64,000 nucleotides of DNA, taken from Culex pipiens pallens (lineage: Eukaryota; Arthropoda; Insecta; Diptera; Culicidae). Each line of letters begins with the position of its first letter. The first letter of the stretch is position 1. This document shows positions 54,400 through 64,000 of the stretch, in pieces. The notes beneath the pieces are model-generated. The model saw only the letters and a program-made list of their open reading frames with translations. It searched no databases and was not told the DNA's origin. The stretch is from NCBI RefSeq assembly GCF_016801865.2, contig NC_068939.1:120351010-120415009 (forward strand). Reading direction: 5' to 3'. The translations under genes were made by a program, and so were the position numbers.

Positions 54400-55800
54400 T
54401 TACAGGCGTAACGAACCATCCGTAATCCTTAATCGAATGTTATTGAACCTCCTCTGAATCATGAACCCATGAACCACACGCGGAGGCCGCAGGTCGACCA
54501 TCGATAGACAATCTCCGAAACGCTGTTCTGTTGACTGATGATGGCTCATATAGATAAACCCCTCAACAGCAGGTTCGCATAATGTCCAATCATCGGTCAC
54601 GGTTCCTCCCGAAACCACCTGGCACCACGTGGAAACCCCCAACTCCTTCTTTACAGAATAGAAAGAGAGAAGTAACATGAATGTTTTCGGGAAAGTGTGT
54701 CAAGGTCCTTGGCCCGTCGTCATTTGCCCTCAGCAGGAAGGTACCACTTTAGAGGACTTGTTTAGTGACTTGGAATATTTCTATTCTTTTATTTTTTTTG
54801 AAGCGAGAAAAATATTAGCAGACGGAACATCGTCGTTTGACGCCAAGGTTGAAGAATGATAGAACTGCTTGCCGGTGGGGAGGCAATTTGCCTCAGTTTT
54901 TCCCTTCACCGGGAAATACAAAAAAACGACTAATAATTTGCATTTACATCTGAATAACGATGGGACTGTGTGGTGTGGCATGGCGTGGGGACAATCTTGA
55001 ACCGAAAGGAACAAATGTTCAGTTTCAATCAACTTCTAATCACCGCAGACCAGACATTATATTGTCAGAGGATGGTTTACTTTTGCTGTGATGAGCATTT
55101 CCTTGTCACGAAACGATGAAGGTTTGGCGGAGGACGATTGTGGGACAAGGTCGAACTCACGGTGAATTTAGAGGGTTTAAACGTTTGTTATGATCAATTA
55201 GAAATCTACCAAGCGTCTCCATTGAATAGTAGATCTAGGATTTCATCTTTTTAATCAAACCAAATCAAAAGAGATGTAAAAAAATTGTACCAGAACTGAA
55301 AATTATTTGGATAAAAATATTTGAGGATCCCAAAATAGATTTAAGAATAAAAATGAAACGGATCGGATAGTTTTTCGGATAACAGTACAAAATTAATGGT
55401 CTTTTGAAAACCTGTAAAATTATTTTGTTTCGTCTCCCACAGTCGTGATACAAAGCTGGCATGTATGAGTTAGTTTATTTTCTAAAAGAAGTCACCTTTA
55501 TTTACAGTTTTCAGTTTTCGCGCGTTCCGATTAAATTTTGGCAAAAAAGGTGATCACATTAAATAACGTTTGAAACTTTGCCCCTTGTAGTCATAAAAAT
55601 CATTGCGTTAATTTTTGTGCAATTTTAGACTGTACATTTATATGAAATCCTGTGGAATTTAAACAAAATGACCGTACTGTTAGAGTTTTACCTGTATTCA
55701 GGAGCAGTGCTGAAAATGTCAAGGGTCGGAATCGGCGACGTTGACACGAATTATCCATCTCCATTCACCTAATCACAAAACCGTGACATAAACAAAACCG
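54400..55800. other. Unique-looking region without a supported gene
   Basis: Short open frames on both strands (for example 54400-54678 on minus, Cys/Trp-containing; 54677-54859 on plus) are not recognisable. It may be intron of the gene suggested at 54286. Confidence 0.35.
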
Positions 55801-55808
55801 GCGCAGTC

Positions 55809-56031
55809 GTGAGTGCTATAGAGGAGAAAACCGTGACGTCAGAAATGAACTCAAGTCACTCAAAGTTCATTTTGTGAGTGACTTTAACAGTTTGGCATAG
55901 TTTGACAGCTACCTTGTCCCCAGTTTTTATGCGGGAGAGTAAAGGAGGCGAATACTTTATGAAAATCATACCTGTCAAAATTCCAAGCCTCAAAATTTTG
56001 TCGCGAGTTGCTTTTCTCCTCTATAGCTCAC
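55809..56031. mobile_element. TIR element, ends GTGAGTGCTATAGAGGAGAA
   Basis: Left GTGAGTGCTATAGAGGAGAA is mirrored at the right by TTCTCCTCTATAGCTCAC (one base shorter). 223 bp; the flanking duplication is unclear. Confidence 0.65.
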
Positions 56032-56199
56032 TGAGCAGCTGCATTGCGTAGCAGTAGTCGTACATCGATATGCTGTGTTAGTTTTTATTATTGCATAACT
56101 TTTTTTTGGAATTTTTTTATTTGGCTCAAACTTTATGGAGGCCTTCCCTATGACCAAAGAAGCTATTTTGTGTCATTGGTTACCCCCTACAAGTCTCCA

Positions 56200-57814
56200 C
56201 ACACAAAGAAAAAATACTCTAAATTAAAAAAGATCGCTCGTTGGATTAAAAGTTCGCGTTGGTGAATATTCGTAGAAAGTTCAAACTTTTCAATTTAAAA
56301 GTTGGAAAGTTTTTGATACTACCATGCATTTATGGAACAAAATCGTTGTATCGATAAAAGTGTTTTACTTTTAATTGGAAAAGAAACCTTTTATAGCAAG
56401 AATAAACAACATTTAATACTACAGTGTTAATTTCAGAAAAATGTGCTTGATTCTAGGCTTGATTTTATATTTATTTTTAAAAGTTTTAAACAGTATGTTA
56501 AATAAGACATTTTGTTATTGTATTTAACGCTTCTGGCCAAAATCCGAGTCCAAGCTGTACCGATTCTTAGGGTACGCCACCGGTCACTTCCGAAGACCCC
56601 AAGCTGGACGGTTCCAGACGGACGTTTCGACGCGCGACAGCAAAGTAGAGAACAGGATGGTCACGTTGCCGGCCTTCATCAGGACAGGTTTGGAGAAGTT
56701 GGCTGTAGATTCGGCAAGGGTGATCGACTTTTACTGGCTGGAAAGTGATGTGCCTGAACGGGGAGTTCCCGATTCTGGAAGCGCATCCGGAAGATTGGGT
56801 TGATGAGGCCCTCGGAACGGAATTCGATTTCGAGCACTTCATCCTCCTTCGAGAATGACACAGATTTTTTCGGCACGCTGTCCAGGGTTCATTCGGCTGG
56901 TGCTGCGCCATCGCGAGATGAGCATTTGTGGACGGTTATTTGCTAAAAGAGATGGAAGTAAGTGAAGTTGGCAAACCACTGTACACATTCCCAATACTCA
57001 CAGGTGTTGTAAACCGCCGGCACCGAGTGCAACATCCGCTCTGGTTACCTCCGATTATCCCGCTTCTCGACGTCCTCCTCTTCGTCGGCTCCTTCTCCTC
57101 ACCGTGAAAATCACCTGTCTCGTACTTGTCCAAAAACCGGATGTTTATCTACTTCAACGCAATCTCGTTGTTCACGCAAGTCTTCGGCAGCGCCATCTCC
57201 TCGATGATCTCGTTACAGTCCTCGCGGGAATTGACCTTCAATCACCAATCCCGGGCCACCACCACCGAATACAACCGGTGCGAATCCACATCCTATCCTA
57301 AAAAAACAAACAAAATCAATCACAAGCCCCACAAAACACCCAAGCTTTCTTCTTACCCATTCCGGTCGTGGAACAGCTGCAGTTCCTGCAGGAAGCTCGC
57401 CTTGTACTCTTTGAGCACTTCACCTCGTCCCGCACCCGCACCACCCCCCTTCGAATGCGTTCCGCTGCTGCTGTTTGGCTCACGAAGGTTTCCGCGTCCG
57501 ATTCCTGGCTGCTGCCACCGTTAGCTTTGCTTTGCGTCCTAGAATCACCAGCACCACTGGACCCACCAAAGTGTTTGTTTACATTTGGAACTTAGTCGTA
57601 CACGGTTACACGAGAACGTCAAAATGAAAGAAATTCTACAGTCGTATTAAAAGTTAAGACTTTTAAATCAGTTAGTAGGGAGATTTTCAAAAACTTTACC
57701 AGTAAAAGTTTTCATATTTTAAACAAGAAAAAAACTTTCCCTCAAGCTAATTTTAGCAACTTTTTAAAACAAAAATAAGTAACTTTTGGCATTACGGTAA
57801 TATTTTTTTGTGTG
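56200..57814. mobile_element. Gene-fragment-carrying transposon (ARID2/Bap170), copy 2
   Basis: Same ends as the copy at 24118 (CACACAAAGAAAAA... / ...AATATTTTTTTGTGTG) and the same internal order, without the two later insertions. It gives the ancestral 1.6-kb structure. Confidence 0.82.
57002..57500 (-). pseudogene. ARID2/Bap170-like ARID exons inside transposon, copy 2
   Basis: Minus-strand exon about 57500-57357 encodes Leu-Lys-Glu-Tyr-Lys-Ala-Ser-Phe-Leu-Gln-Glu-Leu-Gln-Leu-Phe-His-Asp-Arg-Asn-Gly, the opening helix of an ARID domain, and ends at a GTAAG donor. A short intron with a TTTTTTTAG acceptor leads to the His-Arg-Leu-Tyr-Ser exon (to 57002). It shares the in-frame TGA of copy 1 after Asp-Trp, so it was already inactive when the element duplicated. 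The middle of the ARID domain is missing at the intron junction. Confidence 0.75.
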
Positions 57815-59007
57815 CATACAATTTTGGCAGCTGTCCATACAAAAATAATACGTAAATATTCGAAAATCTGTGGAAGGTGCAAGGATTATTTTTTGCCGAC
57901 TTTTAAATTAACTTTTTTTTTTACAAAAACTCAATTTCCCAAAATCCGTATGCTTTGATTTTCGTTTTTTATATGTTTAAGGGTACAAAAACCCACAACT
58001 TTTAGGTCAAAAATTCTGCCGCAGAGTTATAATTTTTTGAAAAAAGTTGTGATTTAAAAAAAAATCTAAATTTTATACATAAAATTTGTTTGGCCGAATT
58101 TGTTTTATATAAAATTGAATTTGCAATCGAAAAGTACTATGCATTTTTTTTTGATTAGGTGCTCCGTTTTCAAAATATTGCCATTGAAAGTAAAATCTTG
58201 TCCAGAAATTATTTTTTAAATTTTTTTTAAATAGTGTCCATCATTGTCCATTCCTGACAATATTTTTTTGAAGATTTCAGAAAAATTGCTCTTTTATACA
58301 ATAAAAGACATTGAAGTTTGGACCTCTGGATACTGAGATACAGCGGCTTAAAGAAAAAGAAACAGGAAAATTGAAGTTTTCTGAGTCTCGTCCATTTTGT
58401 AATGCCAATATCTCAATGTTAAAATAGAATTTTCAGATTTTTTCCAAAACAATATTTTATAATCAAGGCTAACATTTCAAAAGGGCGTAATATTAAATGT
58501 TTGGCCCTTTTAAAATGTTAGTCTTGATAAAAAAAATAAAATATTGTTTTCGAAAAGATCGGAAAATTTCACGAATGTTTCATTTTTTAACATTGAAAAT
58601 CGGACCATTAGATATCAACATTAGAAAATGGAGGGTTGTTTGGGTGAGAATTAGAAAACTTAAATTTTCCTGTTTCTTTTTCTTTAAGTCGCTGTTTCTC
58701 AGCATCCAGAGGTCCAATCTTCAATGTCTCTTAGACAATTTTACAGCAAATTTTCTAAACCCTTCAAAAAATATTTTCAGGATTGGATAATTATGGACAC
58801 CATTTAAAAAAAATTAAAAAAAAACGGTTTTTTTCCGACAAAATTTAATTTTTAATGGCTATATTTTGAAAACGATGAACTTAATAAAAAAAATGTAAAG
58901 TAATTTTCGATTGCAAATCCAATTCTACATTAAAAATGAGGTCAAAAATTAAAAAAAATCACATCACTCTTCTGCAAATTTTTTATTCATACTTCTGATT
59001 GGCTTAA

Positions 59008-59624
59008 CCCTCTACAACCCAACCCCGCCTCTAGACGGGCTTCGATTTAAAAAATCCTCAAAAATCCATTTTTAAACCAATTTTTGATCTTCAAAAAGCA
59101 TTGGAAAGAAGAACTTTTGAAATTTTGGAAAATTTTAGGGTTGGAAGTTTGACTTGTTTTATGTGACTTTGCCAATGTTTTTAAAAATGTAATTTTTTTA
59201 TGGGTCAACTTTGGCTGTGTTTTTTACTAACATTTCCTATATTTTAAGTAAAAAGAAGTATGCAGTAATTTTTCTAGTGCCCCAGACTATGCCTCTACGC
59301 ATTTATTTACAATTTAAATGATAATGGTGCCATTTTATAGCAAAAAATGTGAAAAACAAGCAAAAAATTGAAAAAGTGGCTGTAAAAACATGAAAAAATT
59401 AGATAGGCAAAATGTAATGATAGGAGGTTGTAGAATAGACCAAATACTATCAAAAACAAACATAAACTAAATAAGATAAATGCAAATTAAAATACTAAAA
59501 ATGAAACAAGAAAAACATAAAACAAGAGAAGTAAAGTTTTTCGTAGAACAAAAGTTGCTCAAAATGACCTCCTGAACACGGGAAAAATAAAAAATTTCGA
59601 AAAAAAAATTTGGGCAGTAGAGGG
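59008..59624. mobile_element. piggyBac-like MITE, copy 2
   Basis: TTAA on both sides (59004-59007, 59625-59628), ends CCCTCTACAACCCAACCCC and GGGCAGTAGAGGG. Homologous along its length to 7801-8394. Confidence 0.82.
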
Positions 59625-59797
59625 TTAAAAGATGCGGGGTTTTGCCCCTAAACATATAAAAAATATAATTTAATATAATATAATAAAATCGATAAAATGA
59701 AATGAACCGTTCGCAAGTTAAAACATTTCAAGGGCTAATTTAGATTCAAAATAAGTAAATTTTGAATTTAAAAAAGTGTATAACATCGTTATGTGTA

Positions 59798-60553
59798 GGG
59801 TGTTTGTCCCTATTTTGGGCCTACTAAGCAGAGCGTACTTTTAATTTGATGTATGCACAAAGGCTGCTATAGGCAACCTAGCTTATACTATATGAATAAG
59901 TTTGTTTGTTAATGCTAATGCTCGTATTTAATCACATATTTGATAAAAATATCATTTATCGCTGTTTAAGCCCGAAAAACAAATACATTTTTTGTCCGAC
60001 CTACCTTCTGATTGGTTGAAATCTCGAAGCACGTGGCGAGAATTTTTGACGTACGGCTCAGCCTCAGCTCGTAGAGTGCAACCGCACATGTTCGGTCGAC
60101 AAAAATGCTAAATAATTGTGATGTTTTAAGCCACAAATCAACATTAGAATGATTTATTTCACCTGCATTACGTGCATACTTAGCATGAACATCATTTTTA
60201 TCATTCATTTAATAGTTAAAACATAATTAAACATTTATTGCGTAGCCAAACAACAAGCCCGTAATATGCAAGAAAGACTGTAACATTCGAGTAGCGCACA
60301 CACACTGGCACAGTTTGTAGAATAGTCAAATGTACCGAAAATATATCCATTTCTCTCCGATATGGACGAAGCAACTTTAATCAGTTATTTTATTGATTTG
60401 GTGGCAGTTTAATGATTGTTTTTGCAATGGGACTGTGCATGTATCATTCTCAAGTGGCAGATTCCTGCCAGGTTTGGCAAAACGCACAATTTCTTTGAAT
60501 TAGGTTTGGTAGACCCAAAATAGGTACTAGGCCCAAAATAGGGACAAATACCC
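59798..60553. mobile_element. mariner-like TIR element, TA duplication
   Basis: Ends GGGTGTTTGTCCCTATTTTG and CAAAATAGGGACAAATACCC, flanked by TA (59796-59797, 60554-60555). 756 bp, no transposase frame. Confidence 0.88.
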
Positions 60554-60559
60554 TATATC

Positions 60560-61800
60560 TTTTTGTATGATAGAAATGAAAGGATGAGAAAAAGGTGCTG
60601 TGGTAATACTACAGGCATAACCATCATGACGAAGAACTTCGGACACAAAAGTAAATGATTTTTTTTATAGTTATTAATATTTGCGTTTCTTGCCCACAAA
60701 ATCAATCACGAATGAGTTATTTCTTAAGATCTATTTATTTCTGCTCAAAGATGGTCTCATGTTATTTTGACGTTGGATAACGGAGGCTTTGGGCTGCCCG
60801 TCGACGATCCGAAAATTATGAGGTAGAGTGGGGGCGATTTTAGATACATCAATCTCACGTCTCTCGATTGACTGATTGGGAAACGTTTGTTCAACCAACC
60901 AGCGTGCGCTAAGAAGAGGGGAAATTTGCCGAGAGGGGAAGGTGAAACCAAAGCGTTTCATTTCGCTTCGCGAAATTTTGGATTGCTACCCTGTATAGAG
61001 CCCTAAGACGAAGTTCTTCGTCAAAAATGAGTTTTTCAAAGTGTTTTCTATTAGGGGAACAGCATCTGATTCCAGCGTGCCTCTAATGTTGGCAGGTCAG
61101 AACTTTGATATTCAATTAAAGCTAATTAAAAGCGTTTTCAACTGAAATCGAGTGATAAATAGCTCAATAAGAAGTGAGCAAGCAAGTTTCTATCAAAAGT
61201 TTTGCAAAATTAGTTGTTTAAATAGTGAAAATCAGCAAATTGGATGGAGTTGGGAGCGAGTGCTTAACCTGCCAAACATACGAGAATTTCCCAAAGTCTT
61301 TATTTTTTTGCGACTTGCGATATTTCAGCCACAATTGTTTAGATTTCCAATGTTTATCGTTATAAAAAAAACCTTTTTGAAATTTGACAATCCTTCAAAT
61401 CAAACAATTTTGAAAATTTTAAAATAACATCAGCTTATATCCAAAGGGAAAAAACTGTCTTTTTGCAACTTTTCAAACGTAAGGGCGTGTAAAAATATTT
61501 GTATTTGAAAGATTGGAATTATGCTCAAATGTTTAATATTTCTTTAAATATTTAAAATCAGACCAATAGTTGCCAAGTTTTTTAATATTTCACATTTTCT
61601 TTCAATTCATTGCAAGGTCTTGAGGTTACGTTTATGTAAATCGGCAAAAATGTCAAGGGTTGGTATAAGTACACAATATTTTTTTTAAATCTGTTTTCAG
61701 GGTATCAAAATATACGTTTTTAACTATTAACAAAATAAATTTGAAGATATTTGGTTGCATCATTGCCGAGATATATCTATTTTAAGTCAGGACGAGAAAG
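60560..61800. other. Region without a supported gene
   Basis: GACGAAGAACTTCG at about 60629 and GACGAAGTTCTTCGTC at about 61009 may mark an old inverted-repeat element of about 400 bases. A minus-strand frame (60731-60961) inside it is unrecognised. Confidence 0.4.
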
Positions 61801-61804
61801 TAAA

Positions 61805-62030
61805 TGTTGGCCCCAGATCGTCTCCATGGATTCTGTTTCGGCGGAGTCGCTGGTAGACAGTTGGACTCACAATCATCAGTTTGAATCCCGGGGTGGATGG
61901 ATCTTAGGTGTAAAAAGAGGTTTGCAACTGACTCAACAATCAAGCCTTCGGACACCTAGTTTCGAGTAGGAATCTCGCAATCGAGAACGTCAATGCAATG
62001 CTGTAGAGTGAACAATTTGATTTGATAATT
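61805..62030 (+). repeat. Diverged tRNA-derived SINE
   Basis: B-box-like GTTTGAATCCC at about 61880, upstream tRNA-like head, a body ending CTCGCAATCGAGAACG and GCAATGCTGTAGAG, and an AATTTGATTTGAT tail. The A box is weak. Confidence 0.5.
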
Positions 62031-62217
62031 GATTTTATTAAGATTAAGAATCTGGGAAATGTTTTATTTTTTTAAGTGAAATTACAATTTTTGAACTTTT
62101 TCCTACTTTGCCGATGATACCATAACGATTAAAAGATACCTTCTCAAGATATATATTTTTAAAATGAAAATCTATGTCGTTTCATGCTTAAACATCATTT
62201 CTTTCTCTCTCAACTAG

Positions 62218-62394
62218 AAACGATACGCGTGATGTTTGATTTATGTTGTGACCCGATGGTTCCAAAATCGATACCAACTGATCCGGGAACATATTACTGT
62301 AAAAGAGTCCACCCCAACAACCATGTGCGTTCAATGTCCACAGACCGGGTCAATAATACCTTTAAAACTGCAGCTCGTCTTTCTATGCTAGAAG
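62218..62394 (+). CDS. Internal coding exon of an unrecognised gene
   Basis: A pyrimidine tract and acceptor (TTTCTTTCTCTCTCAACTAG, ending 62217) and a donor (GAAG|GTATGT, 62395) bound 177 bases that are open in one frame (2 + 58x3 + 1). The peptide is non-repetitive: Ile-Arg-Val-Met-Phe-Asp-Leu-Cys-Cys-Asp-Pro, Pro-Thr-Asp-Pro-Gly-Thr-Tyr-Tyr-Cys-Lys-Arg, then basic Ser/Thr-rich (Arg-Ser-Met-Ser-Thr-Asp-Arg). The remaining exons presumably lie outside the window or upstream. I do not recognise the family. A palindromic transposon begins 10 bases after the exon. Confidence 0.5.
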
Positions 62395-62404
62395 GTATGT
62401 GCTA

Positions 62405-63126
62405 TTAGGATGTAACAAAAATGACTTTTTGGCGGGCATTCAAGGGTTTGTTCCGGTGGGCATACTAAGCCCAAATCCAAAATATGAGCTTGATTGGACG
62501 TAACAGGAGCTGGCGCTCCGCCCTTCAATTTTAAATGGGATTTAACCCGTAAAAAAAGTTTTTTCAAAAATGTCACTTTTTGAGGCATTTTGGCCACTGA
62601 AGCGTTTATTTTCAACATCATTGGCATGTAGGCCAGATTCTTGTGCATCTTTTGGTATATATAACATTGAAATTTGGAGCACCCTGGAGCTCGGTACAGA
62701 CCTTCAAAGTTTGGCATTTTTTCGAAAAATCGGCCCCGGCAAAATCAAATGGCGTCTAGGGCGTCGCGAGGCGCGACGCATATCTTTTTTGCCGGGGCCA
62801 ATTTTTCGAAAAAATGCCAAACTTTGAAGGTCTGTACCGAGCTCCAGGGTGCTCCAAATTTCAATGTTATATATACCAAAAGATGCGCAAGGATCTGGTC
62901 TACACGCCAATGATGTTGAAAATAAACGCTTCAGTGGCCAAAATGCTTCAAAAAGTGACATTTTTGAAAAAAACTTTTTTTACGGGTTAAATCCCATTTA
63001 AAATTGAAGGGCGGAGCGCCAGCTCCTGTTACGTCCAATCAAGCTCATATTTTGGATTTGGGCTTAGTATGCCCACCGGAACAAACCCTTGAATGCCCGC
63101 CAAAAAGTCATTTTTGTTACACTCTA
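62405..63126. mobile_element. 722-bp palindromic element, 8-bp ATGTGCTA duplication
   Basis: The arms (about 340 bases each, axis about 62767) are near-perfect reverse complements: TGTAACAAAAATGACTTTTT at left, AAAAAGTCATTTTTGTTACA at right. Flanks ATGTGCTA at 62397-62404 and 63127-63134. An 8-bp duplication suggests hAT. Confidence 0.93.
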
Positions 63127-63134
63127 ATGTGCTA

Positions 63135-64000
63135 TGCTCTTCTGTACATAGCGGAATTGTTGCACACCTCCGTCCTTCTGGGTTTGGTCGGATCCTAAAC
63201 TTCATTCATTATGCATCATGCTATACCTAGTAATGGTAAATTCTATTACCACATGAATGCCTAGTAGTAGCAATAAGGAAGCTCATCCGCATGTGCTACA
63301 GCAGCGCAGCTGTGCGCTCGTGGTAGTGCATGTGATTTGCATTAGTTAGGGTTGGGGGACCTATGTTGATCTTGGTTCTAAAAATATTCAAAACCTTCTT
63401 TAAAAAGACTAGATTTCAAATTTAATAAAAGCTTTAAGCGCATAATTCTAGCTCTATATGCATGTATAAAGCTACAATTGTGCTAAAAAGCCAAAAATAG
63501 CCACTCAAATCCCCTATATGCAACACACTATCGTGCACATAAGTGCTATAATAGTTCATATAGCGAGTAGTTGATGCCGGCCAGCGTCCAACGTCCAGCC
63601 CCGGCAGGCAGTGTCCGAACGTTGGCGAAATTGCCGCGACAGTCGTTCGTACGCGGCGTGGTCTCCAGCCAGACACCAATAATTCTGGATAGGAAGGATT
63701 TCTGCGCATGTGCTCTGTTTTTTTTTTGGCATCTTCCGATTGATGTCTGCCACATCCTTGTTGATTCGCGAGATGAAACCAAATGGATTCGATCTGGTAG
63801 GCAGACTCCGATTTGATTCGTGTGTGGAATCTGTCAATCTTGGGATTCTGGCCGGAACAGACCACGGTCAGATTGGTCCGAGTGTTATCTTTCGAGTAAT
63901 CGTCGCGCTAGCAGTGTATCATGTGATAAAGTGGATAATTGCATTTGGAGAGTCTGAGTGGTTTGCCAAAAGTTGATTTTTTGTTGGGTGGAAGTGTTGA
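63135..64000. other. Window end, no supported gene
   Basis: 63560-63850 is less AT-rich and has overlapping open frames on both strands, none recognisable. Probably intronic. Confidence 0.35.

Larger units (their letters stand above)
56103..58955. mobile_element. GAGCAATTCTC fold-back family, copy split by the ARID2-carrying transposon
   Basis: 56103-56199 and 57815-58955 together follow the arm order of the intact family member (GGCTCAAACTTT, GGCCTTCCCTATGACC, then GGCAGCTGTCCATAC), with the axis near 58495. The outer ends are lost. The 1.6-kb transposon at 56200-57814 interrupts the left arm. Confidence 0.75.

Noticed and set aside
63434..63865. 143-codon minus-strand frame
   Set aside because: Overlaps other open frames on both strands, no motifs, no splice support.

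Overview
The window reads as nuclear DNA of an insect, most likely a culicine mosquito (my best guess is Culex). Genes are split by 57-118 bp GT-AG introns, with some introns of several kb. AT-rich non-coding DNA is saturated with MITEs, fold-back elements, tRNA-derived SINEs, an RTE-like LINE and a Ty1/copia element, and the recognisable proteins are insect orthologues. No bacterial-type operons, CRISPR arrays or rRNA genes were seen. The species call is inference.

Five host genes can be read with splice sites: a CDC42 small effector (exons 6954-7095, 16524-16630, 16706-16714, +); a C22orf39/PANTS-type CHCH-like protein (29535-30072, -); HAT1, the type B histone acetyltransferase, divergent from it (30539-31960, +); a DELE1-like mitochondrial Sel1-repeat protein whose first intron carries an RTE fragment with a SINE inside it (34187-37959, +); and Leo1, a PAF1-complex subunit (43410-45603, +). 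A frame-broken geminin-like sequence lies at 1142-1567 (-). Single exons of unrecognised genes are proposed at 54286-54368 and 62218-62394.

Most of the rest is transposon-derived. 7.1-14.3 kb (the 9.4-kb CDC42SE intron) holds several copies of a fold-back family, one with about 960-bp arms and split by a second element. 17.4-20.5 kb is a TIR element in the CDC42SE 3' UTR, filled with about 207 copies of an AT octamer. 20.8-27.4 kb is a nest of elements within elements. 38.2-43.2 kb is a second copy of the host repeat of that nest and carries about 200 copies of the same octamer in the opposite orientation. 46.07-50.57 kb is a copia element with almost identical LTRs but broken reading frames. 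55.8-60.6 kb and 62.4-63.1 kb hold further fold-back, piggyBac-like and mariner-like elements.

The two most unusual objects are gene-carrying non-autonomous transposons. One family (24118-27330 and 56200-57814) carries exon/intron fragments of an ARID2/Bap170-like chromatin gene in antisense. Inside its first copy sits another TIR element (25746-27047) holding a small spliced gene with an intact 94-codon reading frame and a polyadenylation signal.

Functionally the host genes do not form a pathway. HAT1 and Leo1 act in chromatin and transcription, CDC42SE in actin signalling, DELE1 and PANTS in mitochondria or CHCH-type contexts. The only suggestive arrangement is the head-to-head PANTS/HAT1 pair with a 466-bp gap between start codons.
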